The position numbers and the translations under genes are program-made. This document shows positions 25,781-34,648 of a stretch of DNA of 64,000 nt, piece by piece. Positions within the stretch are counted from its first letter, which is position 1. Each line of letters opens with the position of its first letter. The DNA is from UBA12068 sp964452415 (lineage in GTDB: Bacteria > Patescibacteriota > Minisyncoccia > Moranbacterales > GWC2-37-73): positions 8,128 to 72,127 of the forward strand of contig CAYVME010000001.1 in assembly GCA_964452415.1 (NCBI GenBank), read 5' to 3'. A model generated the notes under the pieces. That model saw nothing but the letters and a program-made list of their open reading frames with translations, searched no databases and was not told the DNA's origin.

Positions 25781-26440
25781 TCAAAAAATACGGTTTTTAA
25801 TGCTACTGTAATCATTTTTCGTGACAATAACATGATCAATCACCTCAATCCCCAGGATCTTCCCTGCTTCCACGAGGCGCTTGGTGATGGCCAGGTCATC
25901 ATCTGAAGGTTCTGGATTACCCGAAGGGTGGTTGTGAGCCACGATGATCTGAGCAGCGGTGTGTTTGATGGCTGGCTCGAAAACTTCCCGCGGATGCACC
26001 AAATTAGCATTGAGCGTGCCGACAGAGATTATTTCTCGTTGGATTTCTTGATTGCGAGTGTCCAAAAAGAAAACCACGAAATGTTCTTTCTTGTGGTCGC
26101 GGATGTCTTTGCAATTTTCCCAAACATCTTTCGGTGACAAAATAAGTGCTGACTTTTTGTCTTTCAAAATTCTTTTTCCAAATTCAAGACATGCCAGAAT
26201 TTCAGAGGCTTTTGCTTTTCCCAACCCATGAATTTCACTCAATTCTTTTATGGTTGCGCTGAGCAATTTTTCGTTGGGAAATTTTTTCAGAATTTTTTTG
26301 GAAAGTTCAATCACATTGCAGTCTTTCGTGCCAGTGCGAAGCAGGATTGCCAACAACTGAGCATCCGTCAATTTTTCTGGTCCGTATTTTTCCAAAATTT
26401 CTCTTGGTCTATCAACTTTTGCAATGTCTTTTATTTTCAT
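25781..26440 (-). CDS. radC: RadC-family JAB-domain protein
   Basis: 219 residues. An N-terminal helix-hairpin-helix region (PREILEKYGPEKLTDAQLLAILLRTGTKDCNV, ELSEIHGLGKAKASEIL) precedes the JAB/MPN metalloprotein domain with HNHPSGNPEPSDDD, which contains the zinc-binding H-x-H...D residues. Length and motif order are normal. The historic DNA-repair assignment is doubtful; many RadC genes sit beside restriction and mobile elements, as here. It is transcribed separately from the hsd operon, with its own hairpin downstream. Confidence 0.93.
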   Translation of the reverse strand: MKIKDIAKVDRPREILEKYGPEKLTDAQLLAILLRTGTKDCNVIELSKKILKKFPNEKLLSATIKELSEIHGLGKAKASEILACLEFGKRILKDKKSALILSPKDVWENCKDIRDHKKEHFVVFFLDTRNQEIQREIISVGTLNANLVHPREVFEPAIKHTAAQIIVAHNHPSGNPEPSDDDLAITKRLVEAGKILGIEVIDHVIVTKNDYSSIKNRIF

Positions 26441-26530
26441 AGTATCAATCTTTGTTTATAGATTAATTCTACCACGACCAAAAAGTCGTGAATAGTGATA
26501 TGGTCAAACGATCATCGCTCAATCAAAACC

Positions 26531-26566
26531 AAAAACCCCTCACCGCAAGGGCAAAGGGTTCTTTTT
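26531..26566 (-). terminator. Terminator of the VOC-protein gene
   Basis: AACCCTTTGCC and GGTGAGGGGTT pair (with G-T pairs) around CTTGC on the minus strand, followed by a run of T. Located just after the stop at 26574. Confidence 0.7.
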
Positions 26567-26573
26567 GAAATCG

Positions 26574-26993
26574 TCACATCATCTCTCCCATCTTTTTCAT
26601 TTCCTCTCCTGGCTCCAGGATGCCGAAGATGTTGCCATCGGTGTCGGCGAAATATCCATGCGTTCCAACTTGTGGGATCTCATATTTCTCCTTTTTCACT
26701 TTTCCTCCGGCAGCCAGAATCTTTTGTTGGTATTCGTCAAAATTGTCGACTGCCATTGTACATACAAATGCATTGGCGCCTCCCTCGCTGGAAGCCATGA
26801 TCCTTTTGCCTATGCCGCCGTCGATACCCATGGTTCCCTTTTCACCAGTCATGACCATCCAATAATCCATATTATTGGAATCAGGTTTCTGCCATTTTTC
26901 AATTTTCCAGCCAAAAACATCACCGTAAAACTTGCCGACCCGCTCCGGATCGTCCGCGAAGACTTCAAAATGTACTGGTCTTGGATTTTTCAT
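26574..26993 (-). CDS. VOC (glyoxalase/bleomycin-resistance fold) protein
   Basis: 139 residues from the ATG at 26993, which begins MKNPRPVHFEVFADDPERVGKFYGDVFGWKIEKW, the first beta-alpha-beta repeat of the VOC fold. The second repeat is ANAFVCTMAVDNFDEYQQKILAAGGKV...GYFADTDGNIFGILEP, with the usual metal-ligand Glu in the final strand. The frame is open for 36 more codons upstream but these overlap the promoter region. No reaction can be assigned. It is downstream of the SRPBCC gene (62 bp) and may be cotranscribed. Confidence 0.9.
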   Translation of the reverse strand: MKNPRPVHFEVFADDPERVGKFYGDVFGWKIEKWQKPDSNNMDYWMVMTGEKGTMGIDGGIGKRIMASSEGGANAFVCTMAVDNFDEYQQKILAAGGKVKKEKYEIPQVGTHGYFADTDGNIFGILEPGEEMKKMGEMM

Positions 26994-27055
26994 ATGATTT
27001 TGCCCAGTTAAATTGCGAAACTTCGCGCCATTTAACTTGGACTTATTCTTAATGA

Positions 27056-27511
27056 TTAGGCTTCGCACATTTCCTTCAGCTTCTTGAGAGCTCTTGGCCA
27101 CATGTCACCAAACACGACGGTCATTTCCTTGATTCCTTCTGAGGACTTCAATTCAAGATCGATTTTCAAAAGTGTTTGGGAACCCTTTTCAACAAAGGTG
27201 TAGTTTTCAGTTCCTTGGCTCCACTTTTTGGCTTCCTCGCTGATTGTGTCTTCCACTCCATTTGTCACAAGTCCAAGATGCCTGATGGAGATGAATTTTT
27301 GCGGAATGTTCTCAGCGATTTCAGAAAGCATGCCACTTTCACCCTTGCCCAAGAATTTCATCTTACTGCCTTTTTCCCAAGATCCTTCATAATATGAAGT
27401 TGGTTCAAAAGCCTTGGTCCATTGCTTGTAGGTTTCCAAATCAAGCATGGTGTCCCAAACTTTTTGCACCGGCGCATTGATGACTTCTTCAAAGTGTAGT
27501 TTTTCACTCAT
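27056..27511 (-). CDS. SRPBCC/START-domain protein
   Basis: 151 residues of the helix-grip fold: LHFEEVINAPVQKVWDTMLDLETYKQW at the start, ISIRHLGLVTNGVED in the middle, YTFVEKGSQTLLKIDLELKSSEGIKE and a final helix. AHSA1-type and cyclase-like members bind hydrophobic ligands. The pairing with a VOC protein is common in environmental bacteria but a shared function is not established. The start at ATG 27511 has no Shine-Dalgarno sequence. Confidence 0.85.
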   Translation of the reverse strand: MSEKLHFEEVINAPVQKVWDTMLDLETYKQWTKAFEPTSYYEGSWEKGSKMKFLGKGESGMLSEIAENIPQKFISIRHLGLVTNGVEDTISEEAKKWSQGTENYTFVEKGSQTLLKIDLELKSSEGIKEMTVVFGDMWPRALKKLKEMCEA

Positions 27512-27640
27512 ATGTTTATGTTTTAATTAATTATTATCACTACATTTGGCCATGTCTTTTGGCGACGCTCTCACCTCTTTTAATTAATACACAAAACTCA
27601 ACAACTTCTTCCTGCTCGAAAAACAGAAATTTTGAACATG

Positions 27641-27667
27641 AAAAAAGCTCCCGAGGGAGCTTTTTTA
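27641..27667 (-). terminator. Terminator after ispH
   Basis: AAAAAAGCTCCC and GGGAGCTTTTTT form a compact stem immediately after the ispH stop codon at 27668. Symmetric, so it can act in both directions. Confidence 0.9.
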
Positions 27668-28540
27668 TCAGAGGCTTTTAATCTTTTTGATAACATCTTC
27701 AATAATCCAGCCTGGGGTGCTGGCACCTGCGGTGACAGCCACTTTCTTGGCTTTGGCAAACCATTTGTCTTCAAGTTCTGAAGCTCGCTGAATGAAGTGC
27801 GATTTTGGATTGACTCTCTGAGCAATTTCAAACAAACGATTTGAATTGGCACTTTCCGGACTTCCAATGGCAATCACCACATCATTTTCTTTGGCGAGTT
27901 GCTTGATTTCAGTTTGGCGATGATGTGTGGTCAGACAGATTGAATCAATAATTTCAGCGTGTGGATATTTTTTGGCAATTTCCTTTGAGGCTCGCTCCAC
28001 AAATTCTTGGTCTTGAGTTGTTTGAGAAATCACAGCAATTTTTCTGCTCGCATCAACATCGAAACCGCAAAGATCTTCTTCAGTTTCAATGAAGATTGCT
28101 TTTTTGCCTGCCCATTCAAAAATTCCTTTCACCTCCTTGTGATTCTTTTCACCAATAATCACAAGTTGGGTTTCACGATCAAAGAAAGTTTTGGCCAGTC
28201 TTTGCACCTTGATCACTCTTGGACAAGTTGTGTCAATCAAATCAACTTTGTGCTTTTTAGCCAAGTCATAGATCTGCGGACCAATTCCATGTGCCGTGAT
28301 CACCAAAGTTCCAACTTCGTTTTTTATCTGTTGGAAAAAATCTTCCAGGGGTCCTTCCACATGAACCTTCTTGACTCCCATCTTTTCAATTCGATTGACC
28401 ACATCATCATTGTGAACCAAGGAACCCAACACAAAAATTGGCCTCTTGATTTTGGGGTCTTTTGTGATTTTTTCAACAATATCATAGGCCCTCTGCACTC
28501 CCTCGCAGAAACCCGCATACTGACTAAGTGTTATTTCCAT
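27668..28540 (-). CDS. ispH: 4-hydroxy-3-methylbut-2-enyl diphosphate reductase
   Basis: Last enzyme of the MEP isoprenoid pathway, a 4Fe-4S protein making IPP and DMAPP. Three cluster cysteines are visible: AGFCEGVQRAYD, IDTTCPRVIK and IIDSICLTTHHRQTE. The histidines in LVHND and TAHGIG, and the TTQDQEF Thr, are conserved. 290 residues, normal length. No other MEP genes lie in the window. Isoprenoid is needed for undecaprenyl phosphate, which MraY uses. Confidence 0.95.
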   Translation of the reverse strand: MEITLSQYAGFCEGVQRAYDIVEKITKDPKIKRPIFVLGSLVHNDDVVNRIEKMGVKKVHVEGPLEDFFQQIKNEVGTLVITAHGIGPQIYDLAKKHKVDLIDTTCPRVIKVQRLAKTFFDRETQLVIIGEKNHKEVKGIFEWAGKKAIFIETEEDLCGFDVDASRKIAVISQTTQDQEFVERASKEIAKKYPHAEIIDSICLTTHHRQTEIKQLAKENDVVIAIGSPESANSNRLFEIAQRVNPKSHFIQRASELEDKWFAKAKKVAVTAGASTPGWIIEDVIKKIKSL

Positions 28541-28603
28541 AAATTATCTTTACGGGTTAATAGCTGTCATTATACCCATTAAAACCCAGAAAAGCAATCA
28601 CTT

Positions 28604-29413
28604 CTAACTGCTGGCACTTGAATAATGTTTCAGTGAAAATTTCCAGAAAGCTCTTGCTCCAAAAAAGAAAATGAACATCATCAAGAAAGACAGCGCCGTG
28701 AATTTCCAATCAATATTAATATTGGTCAAAATCTTGGCCGGAACAGTGGCAACGAAAGCCAGTGGCACAATGAAAGTCAAGATTCCACGCACAACTTTGT
28801 GATAATAGATGTCAATCGGATATTGAGAATTTCCAATCACTCTTTCCATTAAAATCCAAAGGCCACTACCTTCAGTTATCCAGAAACTGACAGACCTCAG
28901 AGCTAAATTAAAACTATAAAACATCAAAAAACCATTAAACAAGAGCATGCAAAACAGAAGAAAATGAACCAAATCAAAACCAATCGTGTTTTTTATCGCG
29001 ATTCCCACAAGAACACTCCCCGTGACAATCCGCGCAAAATCCTCACTGTCGCCTCGCCAAAATGAAACCAAAAATTGGTCATCAACGGGCTTGAGCAAGA
29101 TTCCATCCATTGTTCCGTCGATGATGTGCTTGTTGATTGGGTTTAGCTGTGCAAACAAGATCCACATGAGACCTTCCACAATCATATATGAACCAACCAC
29201 GGCCAACATCTGATGAAATGTCCAACCAGCCAATGAATCAATATATCCAAAACTAACTTTAATAAAAAATATATTGAAAAACATCACCAAGAAAACAGTT
29301 CCGAATCCAACAGTAAAAGCCATCGGATAGGCTGCCCTCCGCATGATGTTTATTTTTTGCAATTGCAAAAAAATTGAGAAATATTTTTTAATTCTATATA
29401 CCATAGCCTTCAT
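28604..29413 (-). CDS. ABC-2 type transporter permease
   Basis: 269 residues with about six membrane helices. The pattern NPINKHIIDGTMDGILLKPVDDQFLVSF, in a loop after the second helix, is characteristic of the ABC2_membrane_6 (DUF990) family. With the next two genes it forms an exporter with two different permeases. The start overlaps the end of the preceding permease by 20 bp, implying coupled translation. The substrate is unknown. Confidence 0.88.
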   Translation of the reverse strand: MKAMVYRIKKYFSIFLQLQKINIMRRAAYPMAFTVGFGTVFLVMFFNIFFIKVSFGYIDSLAGWTFHQMLAVVGSYMIVEGLMWILFAQLNPINKHIIDGTMDGILLKPVDDQFLVSFWRGDSEDFARIVTGSVLVGIAIKNTIGFDLVHFLLFCMLLFNGFLMFYSFNLALRSVSFWITEGSGLWILMERVIGNSQYPIDIYYHKVVRGILTFIVPLAFVATVPAKILTNINIDWKFTALSFLMMFIFFFGARAFWKFSLKHYSSASS

Positions 29414-30185
29414 ATTTTTTTAATCCTTTTTTGTATAAAAAATTCGCAAACAAATACAGGCCAACGCACCACAACACTGGAATCAAAATGAAAGACCAAT
29501 CAAAAACAGTTCTTCCAGTCACCACGCCTATCGGCACGAAAAACAAATATTTGAATGGCAGATAATTGCTGAGTGTCATGAATCCCGGCGAAAGCAAGTC
29601 CAAAGGAAGCAATCCTCCTTGCATAAAATGTATGATCGAAAAAGCTGCAAAGAAAAATCCATACGAATCAATGGTCCAGAAAGAAATTATTCCCACAACG
29701 AAATAGATTAAAAAGTACAACGCATAACTTATGAGGGACATCAAAGCAAAAAAGAAATATACTGTTTTATCATCAGGTGTCGAGAGATAATTTCTCAACA
29801 AGAAAAATATTGCAGCAATCACTGGCATGAAAATGGCAACACGAAAGAGCAAACTACCAATTGCTTGCGAAAATTTGTATTCAAGATATTTGATTGGCTT
29901 GAGAACGGTTCCTGTTATTTGTCCACCCTTAATCTCTTCACCAACACTCCAGGCCGTATTATCTCCAACCACCAACAATTCAAAGATGGTTATGAAAACA
30001 TAATAAGAAATGATTTGCGCTAAAGAATAATTCCCAATTTGATTTCCTTGAGCATAAATGGAATTCCAAAAATAAAAAAGGATAGCAAAAGAGAAGCATA
30101 CCGAAAAAGACATGATCAAGGTATTAGCTCTGTAAATCAAGTTTTTCTTTATACTGTTGACTGCAACTGCCAGATACTTTCCCAT
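29394..30185 (-). CDS. ABC-2 type transporter permease
   Basis: 263 residues, about six helices. Begins MGKYLAVAVNSIKKNLIYRANTL; the loop VGEEIKGGQITGTVLKPIKYLEYKF matches the same family loop as its neighbour (G-x-I-x-x-x-L-x-KP). The frame is open further upstream but the ATG at 30185, 2 bp after the ATPase gene stop, is the clear start. Forms a heterodimeric permease with the 28604-29413 product. Confidence 0.88.
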   Translation of the reverse strand: MGKYLAVAVNSIKKNLIYRANTLIMSFSVCFSFAILFYFWNSIYAQGNQIGNYSLAQIISYYVFITIFELLVVGDNTAWSVGEEIKGGQITGTVLKPIKYLEYKFSQAIGSLLFRVAIFMPVIAAIFFLLRNYLSTPDDKTVYFFFALMSLISYALYFLIYFVVGIISFWTIDSYGFFFAAFSIIHFMQGGLLPLDLLSPGFMTLSNYLPFKYLFFVPIGVVTGRTVFDWSFILIPVLWCVGLYLFANFLYKKGLKKYEGYGI

Positions 30186-30186
30186 A

Positions 30187-31170
30187 TTACTTCGTAAAAA
30201 TATTTCTAATAATACTTTCAACATCCTCCTCCTCAATTTCAATATCCTTGATTTCAAAATCAGAGGAAAGAATTTTTCCTGCCACATCCTTCACTGAATT
30301 TCGAGGAACTTCAAAAACTGCTCTGAGCGAATCGAATTCTGAAACTTTTCCAAATTTTTCAACCTCAGCCCTTGTCACCTCTTTTTCGAAAAAGATGGTA
30401 ACTTTTTTATTTAACACATATTTTGAAACCAAGTCCTCCAACTGTCCATCAAAAATTATCTTTCCCTGGTCAATGATGACAATTCTTTTGCAAAGTTGCT
30501 CAATGTCATCCATGTAATGCGAGGTCAAAATTATTGTGGTTTTTCTTTCTTGATTATATTTCCTGATGAAATCTCGGATATTTTTTTGCGCCACCACATC
30601 CAAGCCGATTGTCGGCTCATCCAAGAAAAGAACTTTTGGATTGTGAAGCAAGGCTGCAATCAATTCGCATTTCATTCTTTCTCCCAGTGAAAGCTGACGA
30701 ACTTGCTTGTTCACGATTTCTTTCACATCAAGAATTTCAATCATTTCATTGAGATTTTTTTCAAACTCAACATCCTCAACTTCATATATTTTTTTGTTCA
30801 GCAAAAAACTTTCCATTGGCGGAAGGTCCCACCAAAGCTGAGATTTCTGACCCATCACAAAAGCAAATTGCATTTTGTATTCCTTCTGCCTTTTGATTGG
30901 CTCATATCCCAAAACTTTCACTGTTCCACTTGTCGGTGTCAGCACACCTGAAAGCATTTTCAAAGTCGTGGTTTTTCCAGCCCCATTTGGTCCCAAAAAA
31001 CCAATCAGTTCTCCTTCTTCAATCTTGAAGCTGATGTTTTTCACAGCTTCTTTAAGTTTTTTTTCGGATTTGAAAAGATTCCTGATTGAATGTTTGAGCC
31101 CAGGTTTTTTGTCGACATATTCATATGTCTTGCACAAATTTTTCACCTCAACAATTATTTTCTTTTTCAT
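30187..31170 (-). CDS. ABC transporter ATP-binding protein
   Basis: 327 residues. Walker A GPNGAGKTTTLK near residue 60, Q-loop region FVMGQKSQLWWDLP, signature QLSLGERMKCELIAALLH, Walker B VLFLDEPTIGLD and the switch His in ILTSHYMDD. A C-terminal extension of about 80 residues (KKVTIFFEKEVTRAEVEKF) is typical of drug/polysaccharide exporter ATPases. It drives the two permeases encoded downstream. It follows the M24 peptidase gene by 15 bp. Confidence 0.95.
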   Translation of the reverse strand: MKKKIIVEVKNLCKTYEYVDKKPGLKHSIRNLFKSEKKLKEAVKNISFKIEEGELIGFLGPNGAGKTTTLKMLSGVLTPTSGTVKVLGYEPIKRQKEYKMQFAFVMGQKSQLWWDLPPMESFLLNKKIYEVEDVEFEKNLNEMIEILDVKEIVNKQVRQLSLGERMKCELIAALLHNPKVLFLDEPTIGLDVVAQKNIRDFIRKYNQERKTTIILTSHYMDDIEQLCKRIVIIDQGKIIFDGQLEDLVSKYVLNKKVTIFFEKEVTRAEVEKFGKVSEFDSLRAVFEVPRNSVKDVAGKILSSDFEIKDIEIEEEDVESIIRNIFTK

Positions 31171-31185
31171 ATTTTTAATTTATAG

Positions 31186-32307
31186 TTAATCTACAATTAT
31201 CAATTCTTTTGGATAATTTGTAAGATTCTTGCAACCATTCTTGATTACACAAACAACATCTTCAATTCTTACTCCGCCAAATTCTGAATAATAAAGACCT
31301 GGCTCTACTGTGACAACATTTCCAATTTCAAAAACTTTTTCTCCGCCAGATTTATTGATGTATGGCTCTTCATGCAAATCCAAACCAAGCCCATGACCAG
31401 TTCCATGCGTAAAACCCTTTTCTCCCACATCAAAACCATCGCTCAAAAAAATCTGCTGAACTTTAGCATGTACATCTGCAATTTTTACACCTGGCTTAAT
31501 TGAATCAATTGCCATTTCTTGCGCTTTCTTTACCGACATATACATTTTAGCAATTTTTTTTGATGGAACTCCTTTTACATAAGTCCTTGTCATATCAGCA
31601 AAGTATCCGCTTTCCCTGTGCCAAGGAAATAAATCGCAAATTATTGCCTGATTTGGACGAATGAGTCCATGCCCTCTATGGTGTGGCATTGCACTTTGTG
31701 GACCACAAGAAATGATCATTCCTTCAATATCAAGAAGGCCTTGTTCAAGAAATATTTTCTCACATTCTTTTTTCAAAAATTCACTAGTTAAAGCTCGCTC
31801 TTGATAAATAATTTCTTCGTTCCTTATAACGCCCTCTCTTAATATTTTTTCAATATATTCAAATGCAAGCTTTGTTCCTGAAATTGCATTTTGAATAATT
31901 TCAACTTCATGTGGGTTTTTCTTTAAGCGCTCAGGCAAGAGCAACGACATGGGATTCAATAAAACCCCTTTTTTTCTTAGATAATCTGCCATGCTTAATG
32001 GAAATACTCCCGGAACTTCAATGCTCTCATTCAACAAGTCGTGCCTCTTAATGATTTCAAATCCAACCTTTTGCATGGTTGTTGCGTCATCTGCATCCAC
32101 CGCAACCTCATTCAAAACTGATTCCAAAGTAAAGCATTCAATTGAATCGTCTTTATTATGCTCTAGAAATGCTCCGATTTCTCTCTGGTCTAGATAAATA
32201 TACTTCTTACCCTCTTTTTCAATAAGGAAAAAATTATCAGGGATTTCAGCACTAACCAAATATCTCATATCAGTATTGCGAGTATTTGCGAAAAATAATT
32301 TAGCCAT
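31186..32307 (-). CDS. M24-family metallopeptidase (Xaa-Pro aminopeptidase-like)
   Basis: 373 residues. The N-terminal creatinase-like domain (about 1-140) is followed by the pita-bread catalytic domain with ligands in CDLFPWH, FADMTRTYVKG, GTGHGLGLDLHEEPYI, VTVEPGLYY and GGVRIEDVV. Two-metal aminopeptidases of this class cleave N-terminal residues before proline. Length is normal. It lies between proS and the ABC transporter genes with 15 bp to the latter. Confidence 0.92.
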   Translation of the reverse strand: MAKLFFANTRNTDMRYLVSAEIPDNFFLIEKEGKKYIYLDQREIGAFLEHNKDDSIECFTLESVLNEVAVDADDATTMQKVGFEIIKRHDLLNESIEVPGVFPLSMADYLRKKGVLLNPMSLLLPERLKKNPHEVEIIQNAISGTKLAFEYIEKILREGVIRNEEIIYQERALTSEFLKKECEKIFLEQGLLDIEGMIISCGPQSAMPHHRGHGLIRPNQAIICDLFPWHRESGYFADMTRTYVKGVPSKKIAKMYMSVKKAQEMAIDSIKPGVKIADVHAKVQQIFLSDGFDVGEKGFTHGTGHGLGLDLHEEPYINKSGGEKVFEIGNVVTVEPGLYYSEFGGVRIEDVVCVIKNGCKNLTNYPKELIIVD

Positions 32308-32333
32308 ATTGAACTTACAATTTAAATTTTATA

Positions 32334-32362
32334 AAAATCCCCCACCAAAAAGTGAGGGATTT
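32334..32362 (-). terminator. Terminator after proS
   Basis: On the minus strand AAATCCCTCAC, a TTTTT loop and GGTGGGGGATTT pair with one G-T, then T-rich sequence. It lies 9 bp after the proS stop, separating it from the M24 gene. Confidence 0.8.
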
Positions 32363-32371
32363 GCAATACTA

Positions 32372-33607
32372 TTATTTCTTGAGCAAGTTAATCAATTCTT
32401 CAACTGTCATTATTTTACTTTCTGATTCATTTCTTCTTCTTACTTCAATTCCACCAGCTTCGATTGATTTTTTGCTGATCACAACGCGAAGAGGAATTCC
32501 GATCAAATCAGAGTCAGCAAATTTTTCTCCAGCAGATGCATCTCGATCATCGAGCAAAACTTCAATTCCATTTTGCGAAAGCTGAGCATAAATTTTTTCA
32601 GCCTCTTCGTCTTGTCCAAGATTCAAAAGATGAACTGCAAACGGCGCAATATTTTCAGGCCATACAATCCCCTTTTCATCATGAAAAAGTTCAACTGCTG
32701 TTCCCATCAAACGATTAAGTCCAATTCCATAGCATCCCATGATGACTTCTTTTTCGCTTCCATCCTGATCCTTGTATTTCAGCTCAAAAGGAGCAGAAAA
32801 TTTCGTCATCAATTTGAAAATATTTCCAACTTCCACCGCCTTCTCAGTTCTGAGCTGGGCATTTCCACACCTGGGACATTTGTGCTCAAGATCTTCAATG
32901 ATTTCGTCATTGATTGCAATTTTGCATTTTTCACAAATATAGATCGTGTCTTCTCCGGCAGATGTCACAGTCTGAAATTCATGAGAATATTTTGTGAATG
33001 ATCCACCAGATGCATAGGTCAGATATGTTTTTTCACCAATTCCAGCTCGATTGAAAACATTAACGTATGCTTGAGTTGCTTTTTCATAATATTCATCCAA
33101 GTCTTCAACATTTGCATGAAAAGAATACAGGTCTTTCATGAAAAATTCTCTTCCGCGCAAAATTCCAGACTTGGCTCTTTTTTCATCGCGAAATTTGTTT
33201 TGAATTTGAAATGTTGCTGTTGGCAAATCCTTGTATGAAAAAACAAATTTTCGAAGTGTTGGCGAAACAATTTCTTCATGAGTTGCACCAAGCGCATATT
33301 CATTTTTAGAATAGAAGCTCGTGAAACGAAAAAGATTATCCAAACTGTCCCATCTGCCAGTCTTGGTCCAATTTTCTTTTGGGCTTAGCGACGGCATGAG
33401 CAATTCGCTTGCACCCAAGGCTTCCATCTCCTCTCGAATAATGTTCTCAACTTTCTTGAAAACCTTCAACCCCAATGGCAAAAAAGTGTAGACTCCAGCC
33501 ATTACTTTGTCGACATATCCGGCCCTGATCAAGAGTTGGGCATTAAGAGCTTCCTCATCTTTTGGGGCGTCCTTTCTGGTTTTGGTGAATAATTGTGATT
33601 GTTTCAT
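32372..33607 (-). CDS. proS: Prolyl-tRNA synthetase lacking the editing insertion
   Basis: 411 residues; bacterial ProRS usually has about 570. Motif 2 is FRDEKRAKSGILRGREFFMKDLYSFH, and motif 3 is MGCYGIGLNRLMG, so the catalytic core is of the bacterial type. The roughly 180-residue INS editing domain between these motifs is absent. In its place is a short linker with CEKCKIA and KCPRCGNAQL, then the normal EVGNIF(K)LMTKFS. The anticodon-binding domain (VWPENIAPFAVHLLNL) follows. Loss of INS means mischarged Ala-tRNA-Pro would have to be cleared by another factor. No YbaK or ProX gene lies here. Confidence 0.95.
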   Translation of the reverse strand: MKQSQLFTKTRKDAPKDEEALNAQLLIRAGYVDKVMAGVYTFLPLGLKVFKKVENIIREEMEALGASELLMPSLSPKENWTKTGRWDSLDNLFRFTSFYSKNEYALGATHEEIVSPTLRKFVFSYKDLPTATFQIQNKFRDEKRAKSGILRGREFFMKDLYSFHANVEDLDEYYEKATQAYVNVFNRAGIGEKTYLTYASGGSFTKYSHEFQTVTSAGEDTIYICEKCKIAINDEIIEDLEHKCPRCGNAQLRTEKAVEVGNIFKLMTKFSAPFELKYKDQDGSEKEVIMGCYGIGLNRLMGTAVELFHDEKGIVWPENIAPFAVHLLNLGQDEEAEKIYAQLSQNGIEVLLDDRDASAGEKFADSDLIGIPLRVVISKKSIEAGGIEVRRRNESESKIMTVEELINLLKK

Positions 33608-33687
33608 ATGTATAAGTTCAAGAATTTATAAGGCTTTATATGTATATTAGCAATTTTTAATACTGTTTGTCCAATTGGGTTTTGCAT

Positions 33688-33713
33688 GAGTGCCTTGAAT
33701 TTTCAAGGCACTC
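33688..33713 (-). terminator. Perfect 12-bp hairpin after the unknown gene at 33722
   Basis: GAGTGCCTTGAA and TTCAAGGCACTC with a 2-nt spacer, 8 bp after the stop. No clear U-run on the minus strand. Confidence 0.55.
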
Positions 33714-33721
33714 ACTGCGCA

Positions 33722-34378
33722 TCAGTAAAACATATAGGGTAGACCGGTCACTCTCATTGGATTTGAAATCTGCAGGGTTTCCGGATCAATTCCAATTTTT
33801 TTTGAAATTGCCCTAATCAAGAAGTGTGGCTCATGATGGAATCTCATGTCATACGGACAATGCTCAAAGAGTGTCGAATACAATTGATCCCTATGTTTGC
33901 AACTATAATAATTTCCAGCAAAAACACCCATCTGAGCATTTGCTGTTTTGCACAAGAATGCAAAGTATGCATCTTCGAGCGTCCAATGCTCAATTCCCCC
34001 AGATTCAAAACCATCTTTTTCCAACTGTCCGGCAATAATCGGAACTATTGAAAAATCAACAACTTCCTTAATCAACTGTCCAGCAGATGAAGTGCTGTCC
34101 AAAACGCATGTGACCATTCTTTTTTTCTTGAATGCGTCAGCAAAAAGCTCTGAAACTTTATTTTTCCCCAGAATACAGCGCAAATTTGTGTTTGCAATGT
34201 TCCCCTGATAATATTCCCAGGGATTGAAGATGTTGATAAAAACATCAACACCAGCCAAATGTAATCTTTGAACTTGCCACGCCAATGAATTGATAATTTC
34301 ATGCTTGACAACTCCCTTTTTGCCAATGATTGCTGATGTTCCCAGAGCGACTCCGACGATTGGTCTTTTTTTACTCAT
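33722..34378 (-). CDS. Unrecognised conserved-looking cytoplasmic protein behind an attenuator-like leader
   Basis: 218 residues from ATG 34378, which follows AAGGAGAATGTT, a good Shine-Dalgarno. Begins MSKKRPIVGVALGTSAIIG, an alternating hydrophobic strand and glycine loop that might bind a nucleotide or phosphate. Other segments: VLDSTSSAGQLIKE, VPIIAGQLEKDGFESGG, HCPYDMRFHHEPHFLIRAI. No family recognised. A longer form from TTG 34435, itself after AAAAGGAGG, would add 19 residues. It has its own leader with mutually exclusive hairpins (34467-34576), so its expression seems regulated. Confidence 0.7.
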   Translation of the reverse strand: MSKKRPIVGVALGTSAIIGKKGVVKHEIINSLAWQVQRLHLAGVDVFINIFNPWEYYQGNIANTNLRCILGKNKVSELFADAFKKKRMVTCVLDSTSSAGQLIKEVVDFSIVPIIAGQLEKDGFESGGIEHWTLEDAYFAFLCKTANAQMGVFAGNYYSCKHRDQLYSTLFEHCPYDMRFHHEPHFLIRAISKKIGIDPETLQISNPMRVTGLPYMFY

Positions 34379-34466
34379 AACATTCTCCTTTTTTGTTTGT
34401 TTTGAAAACGCATCAAAAAGATTTCCACCAGCCAATCCCCACCTCCTTTTATGTTTTTTAATGAAC

Positions 34467-34576
34467 AAAAAACAGCCCTTTTTATTAGGCTGCTTGGGAA
34501 TATATACAAGATTTCTAGCTTAGAATATTCTATACACACATAAACAGCCTAATTTTCTAGGGTTTGCGGGCTGCGG
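34467..34576 (-). promoter_or_regulatory. Attenuator-like leader with four complementary segments
   Basis: On the minus strand four blocks follow each other: A, GCAGCC (34574-34569); B, TTAGGCTG (34552-34545); C, CAGCCTAA (34492-34485); D, GGGCTG (34478-34473) followed by TTTTTT. C pairs with D as an intrinsic terminator. B pairs with C (8 bp) as an antiterminator. A pairs with B to free C. This is the order of classic transcription attenuators. A -35 element TTGACA is at 34641-34636, but its -10 is unclear. What is sensed is unknown. Confidence 0.55.
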
Positions 34577-34648
34577 AATATTAATTATGTGTTGAATATT
34601 TTTCATATAATTATCTTGCCATTCTGATCCATTTTTGTCAATACTTTT

